Made by a program: the position numbers and the translations under genes
Source of the DNA: an uncultured Ruminococcus sp.
GTDB lineage: Bacteria; Bacillota; Clostridia; Oscillospirales; Ruminococcaceae
Length of the DNA stretch: 64,000 nt
Direction: 5' to 3'
Assembly (NCBI GenBank): GCA_947627445.1
Contig: CANQWA010000005.1
Span: 19,626 to 83,625, forward strand
The notes under the pieces: generated by a model
Told to the model about the DNA's origin: nothing
Database searches by the model: none
What the model saw: the letters and a program-made list of their open reading frames with translations, nothing else
In this document: positions 1 to 8,842 of the stretch, in pieces
Position numbering within the stretch: position 1 is the first letter of the stretch
How the letters are laid out: the number at the start of each line of letters is the position of its first letter

Positions 1-1904
1 AGCTTTGCTATAAGGCACTGGAGGAATACAAAGCCGTGGCGACCCTGGGTCCCATTATCCACAATCAGAATGTGGTAGACGATCTCATCCGAAAAGGCGC
101 ACGTATCATTGACAACATTTCTGAGTTGCATGAAAACGAATGCGTCGTCATCCGCTCTCACGGTGTCAGTGCCAGCGTATATGAGCAGTTGCAGCAGACC
201 GGCAATCCTTATGTAGATGCCACCTGCCCCTTTGTGGCAAAGATTCACAGAATCGTAGAAAAACACACCGCAAACGGCGATTTTGTTCTCATCGCCGGAG
301 ATGCCAAGCATCCAGAAGTAGAAGCGATCGTCGGTCATTGTAAGGGTAATTGCTTTGTTTTTGAAAGTGCAGAGGCTTTAAACGAATTTTTTCAAGGAAA
401 TTCAAGAGACTTGTACAAAAAGCTTGCAATTGTTGCCCAAACAACCTATAATATATTAGTATGGAGAAAGTGTTTAGAAGTTCTTCCAAAAGACGACCCG
501 AATATTATGGTGTACGATACAATTTGCCATGCAACCCAAGTACGTCAGTCCGATGCGGACAAGCTATCCAGAAAGTCGGATCTGATGATCGTTGTGGGCG
601 GCAGACACAGTTCCAATACCGTCAAACTGTATCATGTCTGCAACAGAAACTGTAGGTCCTATCATATTGAAAATTCGGACGAGCTACACACTTTAGACCT
701 ACGTAATGCCGAGCATATCGGTATTACAGCCGGCGCGTCCACACCGGCACATATCATTAAGGAGGTAAAGGAAACCATGACTGACATTATTGAAAACAAC
801 AACCTGGAGGAGGACATCAATTTTGCCGAAGCGCTGGATCAGTCCTTCAGGAAAATACATAACGGGGAGAAAGTAAAAGGCACTGTTTGTTCTGTGAATA
901 ACACAGAAGCGATCGTTGACGTCGGCACAAAGCATACCGGTTATGTACCGCTCAGCGAACTGACAGACGACTCTTCCAAAAAGCCTGCCGACATCGTTTC
1001 TGTCGGCGATGAATTGGATCTGATCGTTACCAAGATCAATGACCAGGAAGGCATTGTAACCCTCTCCAAGAAAAAAGTTGACGAGGCAAAGGGCTTTGAA
1101 GAGATCATCCAGGCAAAGGAAGCAGGCACCATCCTCGAGGGTACTGTCAATGCAGCTGTCAAGGGCGGCGTGATTATCACCTATGCCGGCGTTCGTGTAT
1201 TCATCCCGGCATCCCAGAGCGGTCTGCCCCGTGGTTCCGAAATGGATTCCATCGTCAAAACCAAGCAGCGATTCACCATTCTTGAGGTAAACGAACATAG
1301 AAAGAGAGCTGTCGGCTCCATTAAGGCTGTTCTGCGTGCAGAAAAGGATGCTGCAAAGGAAGCGTTTTGGGCTACTGCAGAAGTAGGTAAGGTATACAAG
1401 GGTGAAGTCAAGTCCCTGACCAGCTACGGTGCATTTGTCGACTTGGGCGGTATTGATGGCATGGTTCACATTTCCGAGTTATCCTGGAAGCGCATCAAAC
1501 ATCCCAGCGAGGTTGTCAATGTGGGCGACTATATTGAGGTTTACATCAAGGAACTGGATCAGGAAAACAACCGTATCTCCCTGGGCTACAAGAAACCCGA
1601 AGACAATCCTTGGGAAAAGTTTAAGGCAAATTACAGCGTTGGTGATGTAATTCCGGTAACCATTGTTTCCATCACACCTTTCGGCGCATTTGCACAGATC
1701 ATCGACGGTGTAGACGGTCTGATTCACATTTCTCAGCTGGCTGACAAGCGCGTTGAGAATGTCAAGGACATCGTTTCTGTGGGCGATACGGTAGACGTTC
1801 GCATCATTGATGTGGATATTGAGAACAAGCGCATTTCCATCTCCATGCGTGCTCTGCTGGAAGACAGCGAGGATCAGGACGAATATGATGCGGACGAGGA
1901 ATAA
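1..1904 (+). CDS. ispH: IspH-ribosomal protein S1 fusion (5' end outside window)
   Basis: Bifunctional protein. The N-terminal part is 4-hydroxy-3-methylbut-2-enyl diphosphate reductase, the last step of the MEP isoprenoid pathway and a 4Fe-4S enzyme. The C-terminal part is a four-repeat S1 RNA-binding protein of the ribosome. The track begins at an internal GTG (36), but the frame is open back to base 3 and reads KALEEYKAVATLGP, so the real start, with the first cluster cysteine, lies left of the window. Two cluster cysteines are visible, in VDATCPFV (about residue 64 of the track ORF) and in the HVCNRNC stretch. S1 domains lie roughly at 277-345, 363-431, 449-518 and 535-604, the last two with the typical GAFVDLGG/GLIHIS pattern. 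This fusion is known in Clostridia. A strong terminator follows. Confidence 0.95.
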   Translation, partial: LCYKALEEYKAVATLGPIIHNQNVVDDLIRKGARIIDNISELHENECVVIRSHGVSASVYEQLQQTGNPYVDATCPFVAKIHRIVEKHTANGDFVLIAGDAKHPEVEAIVGHCKGNCFVFESAEALNEFFQGNSRDLYKKLAIVAQTTYNILVWRKCLEVLPKDDPNIMVYDTICHATQVRQSDADKLSRKSDLMIVVGGRHSSNTVKLYHVCNRNCRSYHIENSDELHTLDLRNAEHIGITAGASTPAHIIKEVKETMTDIIENNNLEEDINFAEALDQSFRKIHNGEKVKGTVCSVNNTEAIVDVGTKHTGYVPLSELTDDSSKKPADIVSVGDELDLIVTKINDQEGIVTLSKKKVDEAKGFEEIIQAKEAGTILEGTVNAAVKGGVIITYAGVRVFIPASQSGLPRGSEMDSIVKTKQRFTILEVNEHRKRAVGSIKAVLRAEKDAAKEAFWATAEVGKVYKGEVKSLTSYGAFVDLGGIDGMVHISELSWKRIKHPSEVVNVGDYIEVYIKELDQENNRISLGYKKPEDNPWEKFKANYSVGDVIPVTIVSITPFGAFAQIIDGVDGLIHISQLADKRVENVKDIVSVGDTVDVRIIDVDIENKRISISMRALLEDSEDQDEYDADEE

Positions 1905-1936
1905 TTCCGAAAAATCTTTTTTCTAAAGAAAACAAC

Positions 1937-1973
1937 AGCGGCAGTGTATGAAAGTCATGCACTGCCGCTTTTC
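1937..1973 (+). terminator. Rho-independent terminator of ispH-rpsA
   Basis: A 10-bp perfect stem (AGCGGCAGTG / CACTGCCGCT) with extra pairing into the loop is followed by TTTTCC, 30 bases after the stop codon. Confidence 0.85.
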
Positions 1974-2012
1974 CTTGCGATATCAGAGTGTGTTCCCATC
2001 AGCGAACACGCT

Positions 2013-2537
2013 CTATTTTTTATTCTCTATGATCCATCTCCAAGGCATATTCTTCCAATACTCCCCGGCATAGTCAATCCCTACCCGCACATCGGTACGC
2101 AGCACAGGGCGAAATCCGTCGTCGGCAATCCAGAGATCCGGACAGGTCACAAAACTGTCACCGTTGAACCTCTTGTCCACTTGCAAATATTTTGTCAGCT
2201 TTGCCGGACCATCATGCACTTCACCGGCACGAAACAGAACTCCCTGTGGCTGCCCGGGTTCGCCGGTGACCACATTCATCAGCCAATGCATTCCATAGCA
2301 GAGATACACATAGACCACACCGCTTTTCCCAAATAACAGCTCCGTGCGGGGCGTTCTTCCTTTGGAGGCATGACACGCCAGATCTTCCTGCCCCCGATAC
2401 GCTTCGGTTTCTGCAATGCGTTCCTGTAGAATCGTTCCATCAGCAAGCCGCCGCAAAAGCAGTTTTCCCACAAGATCCGGTGCAACCTCTAAACAGTCAC
2501 GGTGAAAAAAGGGTTCTCCCAATCGAATCAAATGCAT
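2013..2537 (-). CDS. mpg: DNA-3-methyladenine glycosylase (AAG/MPG family)
   Basis: Base-excision repair glycosylase that removes alkylated purines such as 3-methyladenine. The 174 residues cover the family's usual length. Family-typical blocks are visible: LVGKLLLRRL near the N-terminus, the catalytic-region motif ETEAYRG, then VYVYLCYGMHWLMNVV and GVLFRAGEV. The track starts at GTG 2543, but GAGGAG overlaps that codon, while ATG 2537 has a 5-base spacing, so I prefer 2537 (MHLIRLGEPFF). It stands alone on the minus strand between the ispH-rpsA terminator and a palindromic repeat. Confidence 0.9.
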   Translation of the reverse strand: MHLIRLGEPFFHRDCLEVAPDLVGKLLLRRLADGTILQERIAETEAYRGQEDLACHASKGRTPRTELLFGKSGVVYVYLCYGMHWLMNVVTGEPGQPQGVLFRAGEVHDGPAKLTKYLQVDKRFNGDSFVTCPDLWIADDGFRPVLRTDVRVGIDYAGEYWKNMPWRWIIENKK

Positions 2538-2644
2538 TTTCACTCCTCAATTTAGACGTGCCTTCATCAGAAATGCGCACGGATTTTCAAGCAGATTTTA
2601 ACGAGGGTCGACAAAGCCGATTGATGCCTGCACAGCAGGCGTTC

Positions 2645-2677
2645 CTCCAAAATCCGATGTTCTATCGGATTTTGGAG
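2645..2677. repeat. Palindromic repeat family C, copy 1
   Basis: Perfect 14-bp stem (CTCCAAAATCCGAT / ATCGGATTTTGGAG) with a 5-base loop, 8 bases past the stop of rqcH. Read on the minus strand, the hairpin plus the following GGAACGCCTG resembles the sequence at 55928-55975. It may terminate rqcH transcription, though no long T-run follows. Confidence 0.75.
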
Positions 2678-2685
2678 AAGTAGTG

Positions 2686-4413
2686 TTACAACGGCTTCGG
2701 CGTCACATACAGAGTATGCTGATTCGAAAAGATCACCATACCCGGCTTTGCTCCAGCTGGTTTTTTCACATAACGCACCGGACAATAATCCACCGGCACT
2801 TGTGCGGAATCTCTTGCCTTACTATGATACGCTGCCAGTGCGGCTGCTTCCTCCAGAATTTCCTGCGAGGGTTCTTTGCCGCCTGTCTCCAGTATCACAT
2901 GAGAACCGGGGATATTCTGCGTATGCAGCCAGATATCATTTTTATTGGCAATTTTCAGGGTCAGCTGATCATTTTGGCGATTGTTGCGCCCCACCAAAAG
3001 CCGTTTGCCGTCTGATGCGGTAAATTCCATCGGAGGCAATGCTTTCACCGGTTTTCCTTTCCGGTTCTGCATCCGCAGATAGCCCTGCTCTGCCAGTTCC
3101 TGCCGCAGTTGTTCCAGATCGTTTTCTGTTTCCGCACGGCTCAACACATCCAGTACACTGTCCAGGTATGCCAGTTCTTCCCTGCCCTTGGCAATCTGCT
3201 CTGTGAGAATTTTCTCCGCCGTGCAGGCTTTTTTATACGCCTGATAATATTTCTGCGCATTCTGAGGCGGTGTTAGACGTTCGTCCAATGGAATAGAAAC
3301 CGTGGGACATTCCGGCTGGTAGAAATCCTCTAACCATACTTCTGTATCTCCCTTTTTTAGGCGATACAGATTGGCTGAAATCAGATCCGCCTTCCGGCGG
3401 AAATCCTCCTTTTTTCCGCAAGCTTCCAGTTCTTCAGACTGAGAAACCATTCTCCGCTGAATGCGCTCTGTGGCATGAAGCAGCAGGTGAAACAAATCAT
3501 TGGCTCGCTGTTTCAACCGGGCAGAGCGGTCGCGGCTGGCAAAGAATTCATCCAGTAGTACACTGGCAGAGGGCAGCTCTTTTGTCACCATCAGCGAACC
3601 GTACTGGTGCAGGGGCAGAAAGGAAAAATCCTTAGGCTGACCCTCTCGTGTGCTGACGATGGTAAACACTGTGTTGTTCTGTAAAATGCGTTCTCGGGTG
3701 CGCCGGAGAGCAAAGCACAGGCGGTCTTTCTGATCCCCTGTCAGCGTCTCTGAGCGACACGGCTGCCCCTGACCGGTGTAATACGACCATTCCCGGGCAA
3801 GTACCGGAGAGACCCCCTCAAAGACCTGTAACAGCGTCTTAGACAGTTCCCCTGTCTTTGCCGTTACCCCGGCACAGATCTCTGCATCAGAAGCCGTGAG
3901 AAAATTCAGCCGCTCATCCCGGGGCGGATTACCATAGGGCATTCCTGGAAGAACCAGCCGCTTGCTGGACATGGTGGCATCCACACGCTTCATACTGTCA
4001 ATAACCTTGCCATTTTCATCGATGAGAATGATGTTAGAATATCGCCCCATGATCTCACATGCCAGAGTCAGCTGTACCACATCTCCCAATTCATTGACAC
4101 AGGAAAAATCAAAATATAGCACACGTTCCAGACCGTCCTGCCGGATATTCAGCAGTTTGCCGTTTCCCAGCCGCTTTCGTAGAAGCATACAGAACATGGG
4201 CGGTGTTTTAGGATTTTCCACAGCAATCTGAGTCAGATGTACTCTTGCCCGATCTGCGGCACAGGAGAGTAGAATCTTTGCACTGGTGCTGCGGGAACGA
4301 AACGCCAGGATCAGCTCCTCTCGGGTGGGTTGGTGAATTTTTTCAATGCGTGCATCCACAAGAGTTAACAACTCCTGCCGGATGATGTGCAGATAAGCGC
4401 CGTCTAATGCCAT
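2686..4413 (-). CDS. rqcH: RqcH, NFACT-family ribosome quality control protein
   Basis: Homologue of eukaryotic Rqc2/NEMF. In Bacillus RqcH binds the 50S subunit with a stalled peptidyl-tRNA and adds C-terminal alanine tails that mark the peptide for proteolysis. The 575 residues show the order NFACT-N (MGRYSNIILID near residue 125), a helical and coiled-coil middle, and the C-terminal NFACT-R/DUF814 domain (NDIWLHTQNIPGSHVIL). Start ATG 4413 (MALDGAYLH) follows AAAGGAAAATGAC; the track's upstream extension has no ribosome site. Older annotations call this family fibronectin-binding protein FbpA. The S4-domain partner RqcP is encoded 30 kb away at 34054. Confidence 0.93.
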   Translation of the reverse strand: MALDGAYLHIIRQELLTLVDARIEKIHQPTREELILAFRSRSTSAKILLSCAADRARVHLTQIAVENPKTPPMFCMLLRKRLGNGKLLNIRQDGLERVLYFDFSCVNELGDVVQLTLACEIMGRYSNIILIDENGKVIDSMKRVDATMSSKRLVLPGMPYGNPPRDERLNFLTASDAEICAGVTAKTGELSKTLLQVFEGVSPVLAREWSYYTGQGQPCRSETLTGDQKDRLCFALRRTRERILQNNTVFTIVSTREGQPKDFSFLPLHQYGSLMVTKELPSASVLLDEFFASRDRSARLKQRANDLFHLLLHATERIQRRMVSQSEELEACGKKEDFRRKADLISANLYRLKKGDTEVWLEDFYQPECPTVSIPLDERLTPPQNAQKYYQAYKKACTAEKILTEQIAKGREELAYLDSVLDVLSRAETENDLEQLRQELAEQGYLRMQNRKGKPVKALPPMEFTASDGKRLLVGRNNRQNDQLTLKIANKNDIWLHTQNIPGSHVILETGGKEPSQEILEEAAALAAYHSKARDSAQVPVDYCPVRYVKKPAGAKPGMVIFSNQHTLYVTPKPL

Positions 4414-4507
4414 GTCATTTTCCTTTCTTTGTTCACGTTTCCGTATGAGAAGCAGTCGGCTTCTGTTTTTGCAATACACATCTTTTATTCGGTTCGCATA
4501 GGGATGC

Positions 4508-5341
4508 CTATATCAGAGATTTTGTCACACGGTACTGCAAAATCTCAAAAGAGATCTGTGTAGACAAGCTTTTCAACCCTGCCAAACGAGCATGTTCTTC
4601 CCGTCCTGTCTTATAGTAATAGGGCGTCATCTGAAACAGATTCTGGATATCCTCCGGCTCACTAAGCTTTAGCCAACTGTCCACATATTCCGCCTGGATC
4701 AGTTCAAAGCCCTCCAGAGCATAATCCCGGACGGCATTGGGATAAGGCACATCATAAATTGCCTCTTTCAAGCCCCAAAGATGCTGTTGCCCAGGGATTA
4801 CCATGAGCATCACACCGTTTTTTTTCAGCACCCGGTGAAATTCTGTGCCGCAGTATGGCGCAAAAATCGTCATGAGTACATCGCAGCATTGATCAGACAC
4901 TGGCAGATGATAGACGCTTCCCACAGAAAAATGTCCTTCAGGACAACGTTTTGCTGCTGCATCTGCGGCACTCTTGGAGATATCCACGCCGTAGATCTGC
5001 ATAGGCAGTCTGGCTTGTTCCAGTGTATCAAAAATCCCTGCGGTATAATATCCTTCGCCGCAACCTGCATCCAGCAAGACACCTCCCGGCCTGCCGTACC
5101 GCAGGACAGCCCGCTCCAGAGCATCACGCAGAGGTGCATAGTGTCCTTTGTCCAAAAAGCTCTTTCTGGCACGCATCATCACGGCATTATCCCCCGGATT
5201 CTTGGTGTGCTTCCGATTCGCCGGCAACAGATTCACATAGCCGCTTTTTGCCATGTCAAAGCTATGCCCCTTGGCACAGCTCCAACACCGGTCACGGCGC
5301 TGCATGGGTGCATCACAGACCGGGCACTTCCAGACGCTCAT
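4508..5341 (-). CDS. rlmA: RlmA-type 23S rRNA (guanine-N1)-methyltransferase
   Basis: SAM-dependent methylation of a guanine in 23S rRNA helix 35 (G745 or G748 depending on subgroup). An N-terminal zinc knuckle (CPVCDAPM...CWSCAKGHSFD) is followed by SGYVNLLP, typical of RlmA, then a class I methyltransferase fold with LLDAGCGEGYY as motif I. Its start overlaps the stop of the nif3 gene by 4 bases, so the two are probably translationally coupled. Methylation of G748 by TlrB, a family member, gives tylosin resistance, but nothing here shows that role. The G745/G748 subgroup cannot be decided by eye. Confidence 0.87.
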   Translation of the reverse strand: MSVWKCPVCDAPMQRRDRCWSCAKGHSFDMAKSGYVNLLPANRKHTKNPGDNAVMMRARKSFLDKGHYAPLRDALERAVLRYGRPGGVLLDAGCGEGYYTAGIFDTLEQARLPMQIYGVDISKSAADAAAKRCPEGHFSVGSVYHLPVSDQCCDVLMTIFAPYCGTEFHRVLKKNGVMLMVIPGQQHLWGLKEAIYDVPYPNAVRDYALEGFELIQAEYVDSWLKLSEPEDIQNLFQMTPYYYKTGREEHARLAGLKSLSTQISFEILQYRVTKSLI

Positions 5342-6138
5342 GGCGTGTCACCCCCCATGAAACAAACCGCCGGCGCTTTACCCGAAAAAGCCCGCACAAC
5401 TGCTTCTGGAACTGCCGCCTGAATATGCTCTGCCAAAATTTTCGCAGCAAACTGTTCCGTTTGAAAATGTCCGCAGTCTATGAGCGCCAGCCCGGCATAT
5501 TCCGCCGCATACCAGCGGTCATGCTTGATATCTCCGGTAATCAGTACATCACAGCCCTTTGCCACTGCCAGTTCCAGTATAGAAGCAGCAGATCCAGAAC
5601 AAAACGCCATCCGCCGCAGTTTTTTCGATGTCCTGGAATAGCGCACACCATCACAGTCAAAAGCTTCTCTCAGCTGCTCTGCCAACGCCTCTATTGTCCA
5701 TTCTATCCGGCTGTTATCCATCCATCCAAAGCCTCTGCCATCTGTCCAGGATGGTTCTAACACAGAAGGCACATCCTCCAGAGACAGCCGTTTCTTTAAC
5801 AAATCATGTGCATAGACATTCAACCCTGCCGGAGCTATGTCCAAAGGTGTGTGCACACAAATAGCAGCAATGCCTTTTGCAGCCAACTGGTACACTGGTT
5901 CTTTTCGGGAAAGAGATTTCAACGGTGAAAAGATCACCGGATGATGTGCCACGATCAGCTGTGCACCGAACCGTTCCGCCTCTTCAATGACTTCCATGGA
6001 GATATCCAGCGCCGTCAGAATCCGCTTGGCAGGCATATCCCCATCCCCAACCAGCAATCCCGAATTGTCCCAGGATTCCTGAGAGGAAAATGGTGCAAGA
6101 TCATTGATGACCTGATAAATTTTATTCACTGTCAGCAT
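5338..6138 (-). CDS. Nif3-like dinuclear metal-centre protein (YqfO family)
   Basis: Member of the NIF3/YqfO family, often labelled GTP cyclohydrolase I type 2; the physiological role is not settled. The sequence shows WDNSGLLVG near the N-terminus, IVAHHPVIF with two metal-binding histidines, and a late ADCGHFQTE-like block (LIDCGHFQTEQ) supplying further ligands. At 266 residues it lacks the PII-like insertion found in longer B. subtilis-type homologues. It overlaps trmK by 17 bases and rlmA by 4, so the three genes form one tight unit. The trmK-nif3 pairing is conserved in Firmicutes (yqfN-yqfO). Confidence 0.88.
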   Translation of the reverse strand: MLTVNKIYQVINDLAPFSSQESWDNSGLLVGDGDMPAKRILTALDISMEVIEEAERFGAQLIVAHHPVIFSPLKSLSRKEPVYQLAAKGIAAICVHTPLDIAPAGLNVYAHDLLKKRLSLEDVPSVLEPSWTDGRGFGWMDNSRIEWTIEALAEQLREAFDCDGVRYSRTSKKLRRMAFCSGSAASILELAVAKGCDVLITGDIKHDRWYAAEYAGLALIDCGHFQTEQFAAKILAEHIQAAVPEAVVRAFSGKAPAVCFMGGDTP

Positions 6139-6805
6139 TTGTTATCTCCTCCAACTTTTCTTCTAATGCATCTGCCAGTTTCTTCCATTTCTGAAATTCC
6201 GGATTCTCTCCGGCAGAAAGCTGCTGTGCCACAATCCGAAATCGTTCCAGCTTTCTTTTGGCATATGACTGTATTTCGGGATTTCCGACAGGGAGGAATC
6301 CCACTTCCCGCTCCAAATCAGACAGGACAGCAGTCGTACCAGTGTAGACTGCCAAGAAAATCTGATAAAACCGTTCGCCCTCTTTTACCACGATTTCCTG
6401 CCATCCACCAAAATTGTTTTCTGCCAACCATTGCCGAAGCAATGGCGCTCTGGTCATAGGCTGTAAGATCAGTTTTACCTGCTTTTTCCAAGGACAGTTT
6501 TCCAAAATATGTATGATGGTTTCGCCGCCCATACCGGCAATCACCACATCGGTGATCCCCTCCGGCTGAACAGCCTGCAATCCGTCACAAAGCAGCAATT
6601 CCGCCCGTTCCAGCACACCGGCTTCTGTCAGCGTCCTACGAGCAGCCTCCAGCGGTCCTTTGTGAATATCCGTTGCAATTACCCGCGTACAAATATTCTT
6701 TTGCAGCAAAAATGCTGCCAGATAAGCATGATCCGTTCCCACATCACAAACCATGCCACCCTGCGTCACCAAAGATGCACAGGCAGCAAGACGCTTTGCC
6801 AGCAT
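6122..6805 (-). CDS. trmK: tRNA (adenine(22)-N1)-methyltransferase TrmK
   Basis: Makes m1A22 in tRNAs such as tRNA-Ser and tRNA-Leu. The class I methyltransferase motif I reads VCDVGTDHAYLAAFLL, followed by VIAGMGGETII and ILQPMT, diagnostic of TrmK/YqfN. I start at ATG 6805 (MLAKRLAAC), preceded by AGGAGATGATATT; the track's 14-residue extension has no ribosome site. The protein is 227 residues with a C-terminal helical segment. It is first in the trmK-nif3-rlmA-rqcH run. Confidence 0.9.
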   Translation of the reverse strand: MLAKRLAACASLVTQGGMVCDVGTDHAYLAAFLLQKNICTRVIATDIHKGPLEAARRTLTEAGVLERAELLLCDGLQAVQPEGITDVVIAGMGGETIIHILENCPWKKQVKLILQPMTRAPLLRQWLAENNFGGWQEIVVKEGERFYQIFLAVYTGTTAVLSDLEREVGFLPVGNPEIQSYAKRKLERFRIVAQQLSAGENPEFQKWKKLADALEEKLEEITNADSE

Positions 6806-6847
6806 AATATCATCTCCTAAAAAAACCAAAAACCGGACTTTTTTCAA

Positions 6848-7181
6848 AGGTATTCCTCTAAAAATAAAAAATGATGATAATCATGTCTAAATGTCTATAT
6901 GTAAATGATATCACAAATACCATCATTCATTATTTTAGGTGTGTTTCATGATCGGATATGCTTCCCATCCCACCAGAACTTTACTCTTCTGTTTGAATCC
7001 GGCAAAGAAAAATTTGTGCAAAGCCCAAAACCTCTGCAAACACTGCCTGCATTTCGCAGAATATTTTCGATATCAAAGCTGCCTGGCATGGTAACGGGCT
7101 GAATCGGCTCAATTGCAAGGACTGCCATGTCATGCCAATTTATTTTACCAACCAGTCAACGACAGAAAGAACCAAATAAAA
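6848..7181. other. Intergenic stretch with no convincing gene
   Basis: About 330 bases between trmK and the terminator of the DUF1858 gene. A 60-codon minus-strand frame (6946-7128, MAVLAIEPIQPV) reads somewhat protein-like but has no ribosome site and no recognised domain. It may be a decayed gene. A weak possible trmK promoter (TTTACA, 17 bases, GATTAT) lies near 6870-6900. Confidence 0.4.
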
Positions 7182-7231
7182 TGCTCCGCCGCACATTCAC
7201 CGTCTGTTCCGGGCGAATGTAAGGGGGAGCA
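7182..7231 (-). terminator. Terminator of the DUF1858 gene
   Basis: Interrupted hairpin GCTCC...CATTC / GAATG...GGAGC. On the minus strand it is followed by the T-rich run ATTTTATTT. It begins about 30 bases past the stop of the DUF1858 gene. Confidence 0.6.
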
Positions 7232-7263
7232 ATTCAATTGATCAGAACCCATGAAACAGATTC

Positions 7264-7476
7264 TTACTTTACGTCATCAGCTGCGATTTGCTTGTTTAGC
7301 TCTTCCAGCAGCTCATCCGGATCAATGCCATGCACCATACAGGCTTCTTCTACGGTCTCTCCACGGGAAGCCGGGCAGCCCAGGCAGTGCATACCGATCG
7401 CCATAAACAGCGGTGCTGTCTGCGGCGCAATGTCAAGAATATCACCAATGATGGTATCTTTTGTAATGGTAGCCAT
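7264..7476 (-). CDS. DUF1858 small protein with CxxC motif
   Basis: 70-residue protein that matches DUF1858 as I know it: ITKDTIIGDIL at the N-terminus, a helix ending in MHCLGCPAS, and an ETVEEACMVHGID segment. The CxxC pair suggests a redox or metal/cofactor site; related domains are often attached to hybrid-cluster or nitrite-reductase-like proteins. The function is unknown. AGGAGGTGTTAGAAT precedes the ATG. It appears monocistronic, with its own terminator downstream. Confidence 0.85.
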   Translation of the reverse strand: MATITKDTIIGDILDIAPQTAPLFMAIGMHCLGCPASRGETVEEACMVHGIDPDELLEELNKQIAADDVK

Positions 7477-7630
7477 ATTCTAACACCTCCTGTCTGTTTC
7501 GCTGTATCCATACAGCTTGCAAAATCAGCATGCCCGAAAACATGCGAAACTATACAGACAAAGACCAGCGCAGCGCTGTGTCGCCGGCAGCTATGCAAAG
7601 CTAAGCTGTCAAGCGGAACAAAAGGGCATT

Positions 7631-7912
7631 TTACGCTTCGCCCCTCATCTTTGCAAAACATTCGCTGCAATACACGGGACGGCCCTCACGAGGCTGGAAC
7701 TTCACTCTCGCCTCACCGCCGCAGGAATCGCAGACTGCTGTAAAATATTCCACTTCGCCGCCAGAACGGCTGCCACGCTTTGCATCACGGCAAGCCTTGC
7801 AACGCTTCGGCTCATTGACAAATCCTTTTTCGGCATAAAATTCCTGCTCGCCCGCAGTGAAAGTAAACTCAGCACCGCAGTCCTTACAAACCAAAGTCTT
7901 GTCTTCGTACAT
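7631..7912 (-). CDS. Zinc-ribbon domain protein
   Basis: 93 residues with two cysteine-knuckle units. The first (LVCKDCGAEF...RCKACRDAKR) matches the small bacterial zinc-ribbon family zf-trcl. The second (AVCDSCGGEARV...VYCSECFAKM) resembles the CxxC/CxxCF ribbon often fused to it. It is probably a zinc-binding nucleic-acid or protein adaptor, with no known reaction. It follows the sigma factor gene by 87 bases in the same direction and may be co-transcribed. Confidence 0.8.
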   Translation of the reverse strand: MYEDKTLVCKDCGAEFTFTAGEQEFYAEKGFVNEPKRCKACRDAKRGSRSGGEVEYFTAVCDSCGGEARVKFQPREGRPVYCSECFAKMRGEA

Positions 7913-7999
7913 TGTATAACCTTACCTTTCCCGAGGAATACAGCTTTTGCTCCTCGTGCCGGACATTTCCCGGCAAATCATTCAGAATCTCTGATGCAA

Positions 8000-8584
8000 T
8001 CACACTGCCGCACCAACCTTTTCCGCCTCTGCCCGGAGCTTCCGGCGGATTCGTTGTAATGCGTTGTCCACTGATTTCACAGAAATGCCCAAAGCAGTCG
8101 CCGTCTGTGCATAGGTAGCGCCTGTGGAAATCAGCATGCAAACCTGATATTCCCGTTGGGATAGGCAATTCACCATCGTACAGATCATCCAGGAGACAGC
8201 CGTCCGACTCTGCACCACAGAGTCAGGTGATGCTGCCGAATCCTGTACGTCTGATAAAAGCGGCATGGTATATGTGCCTACAGGTAACGGCAAATTCCGA
8301 TTTTTCCGCAATGCAGATATAATACTGTTGGTAATGCATTTTCCCGCATAGGCTGAAAAAGGAACACCCCGTAAATTTTCGTACCGGCACGCCGCAGAGA
8401 TCAGCCCCAAAAAGCCTTCCTGCGCAAGATCCTCGGCATCGGATCTGTCCTGATACGGACGCACCCGATTCCAAACTACGTTTGTATACCGTATTATCAG
8501 GATCTCCATTGCCTGTCGATTCTGCCGAGCCAGAAGAACAAGTTCCTCATCCGGTAATTGTTCAAAAGGTACCAGCTTCACCAT
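8000..8584 (-). CDS. sigH: RNA polymerase sigma-70 family factor, SigH-like
   Basis: 194-residue sigma factor with regions 2 and 4 only. Region 2 has DEELVLLARQ, DAEDLAQEGFLGLI (core-binding 2.2) and FSAYAGKCITNSIISALRK. Region 4 ends in a helix-turn-helix, TYAQTATALGISVKSVDNALQRIRRKL. This layout matches Spo0H/SigH of Firmicutes, which controls transition-phase and early sporulation genes. Start ATG 8584 (MVKLVPFEQL) follows GGGGAATAT; the longer track start is unsupported. It has its own promoter at 8663-8691 and lies just downstream of ftsZ. The SigH assignment over another small sigma is inference. Confidence 0.8.
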   Translation of the reverse strand: MVKLVPFEQLPDEELVLLARQNRQAMEILIIRYTNVVWNRVRPYQDRSDAEDLAQEGFLGLISAACRYENLRGVPFSAYAGKCITNSIISALRKNRNLPLPVGTYTMPLLSDVQDSAASPDSVVQSRTAVSWMICTMVNCLSQREYQVCMLISTGATYAQTATALGISVKSVDNALQRIRRKLRAEAEKVGAAV

Positions 8585-8662
8585 ATATTCCCCTATCAAT
8601 CCGTGAAATTGTTCAGTTTGCTGTTGCTCAGAATGTGCAAGACAGGTTGTCTGCACTCCTAT

Positions 8663-8691
8663 ATTATATCGAAAAAACACCAGAATGTCAA
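8663..8691 (-). promoter_or_regulatory. Promoter of the sigH-like gene
   Basis: Minus strand TTGACA, 17 bases, TATAAT. It gives a leader of about 70 bases before ATG 8584. Confidence 0.85.
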
Positions 8692-8791
8692 TATCATTAC
8701 TCCTGAAATCGGGTCATTCGTCACAAAACTGTGATTATTTCCAGTTTTTTAAGAGTTGATTTCAGCATATTGCACAAACTGCCGAAAGCCC

Positions 8792-8824
8792 ACAAAAAAT
8801 GCCCGGCACAAAACTGTACCGGAC
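8792..8824 (-). terminator. Terminator of ftsZ
   Basis: Minus-strand stem CCGGTACA / TGTGCCGG with a short loop, followed by GCATTTTTTG. It begins about 20 bases after the ftsZ stop. Confidence 0.8.
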
Positions 8825-8842
8825 AGAATATCCCACAAAAAC

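Noticed and set aside
6946-7128. 60-codon minus-strand ORF
   Set aside because: No ribosome site, promoter or recognisable domain; kept only as a note in the intergenic entry.
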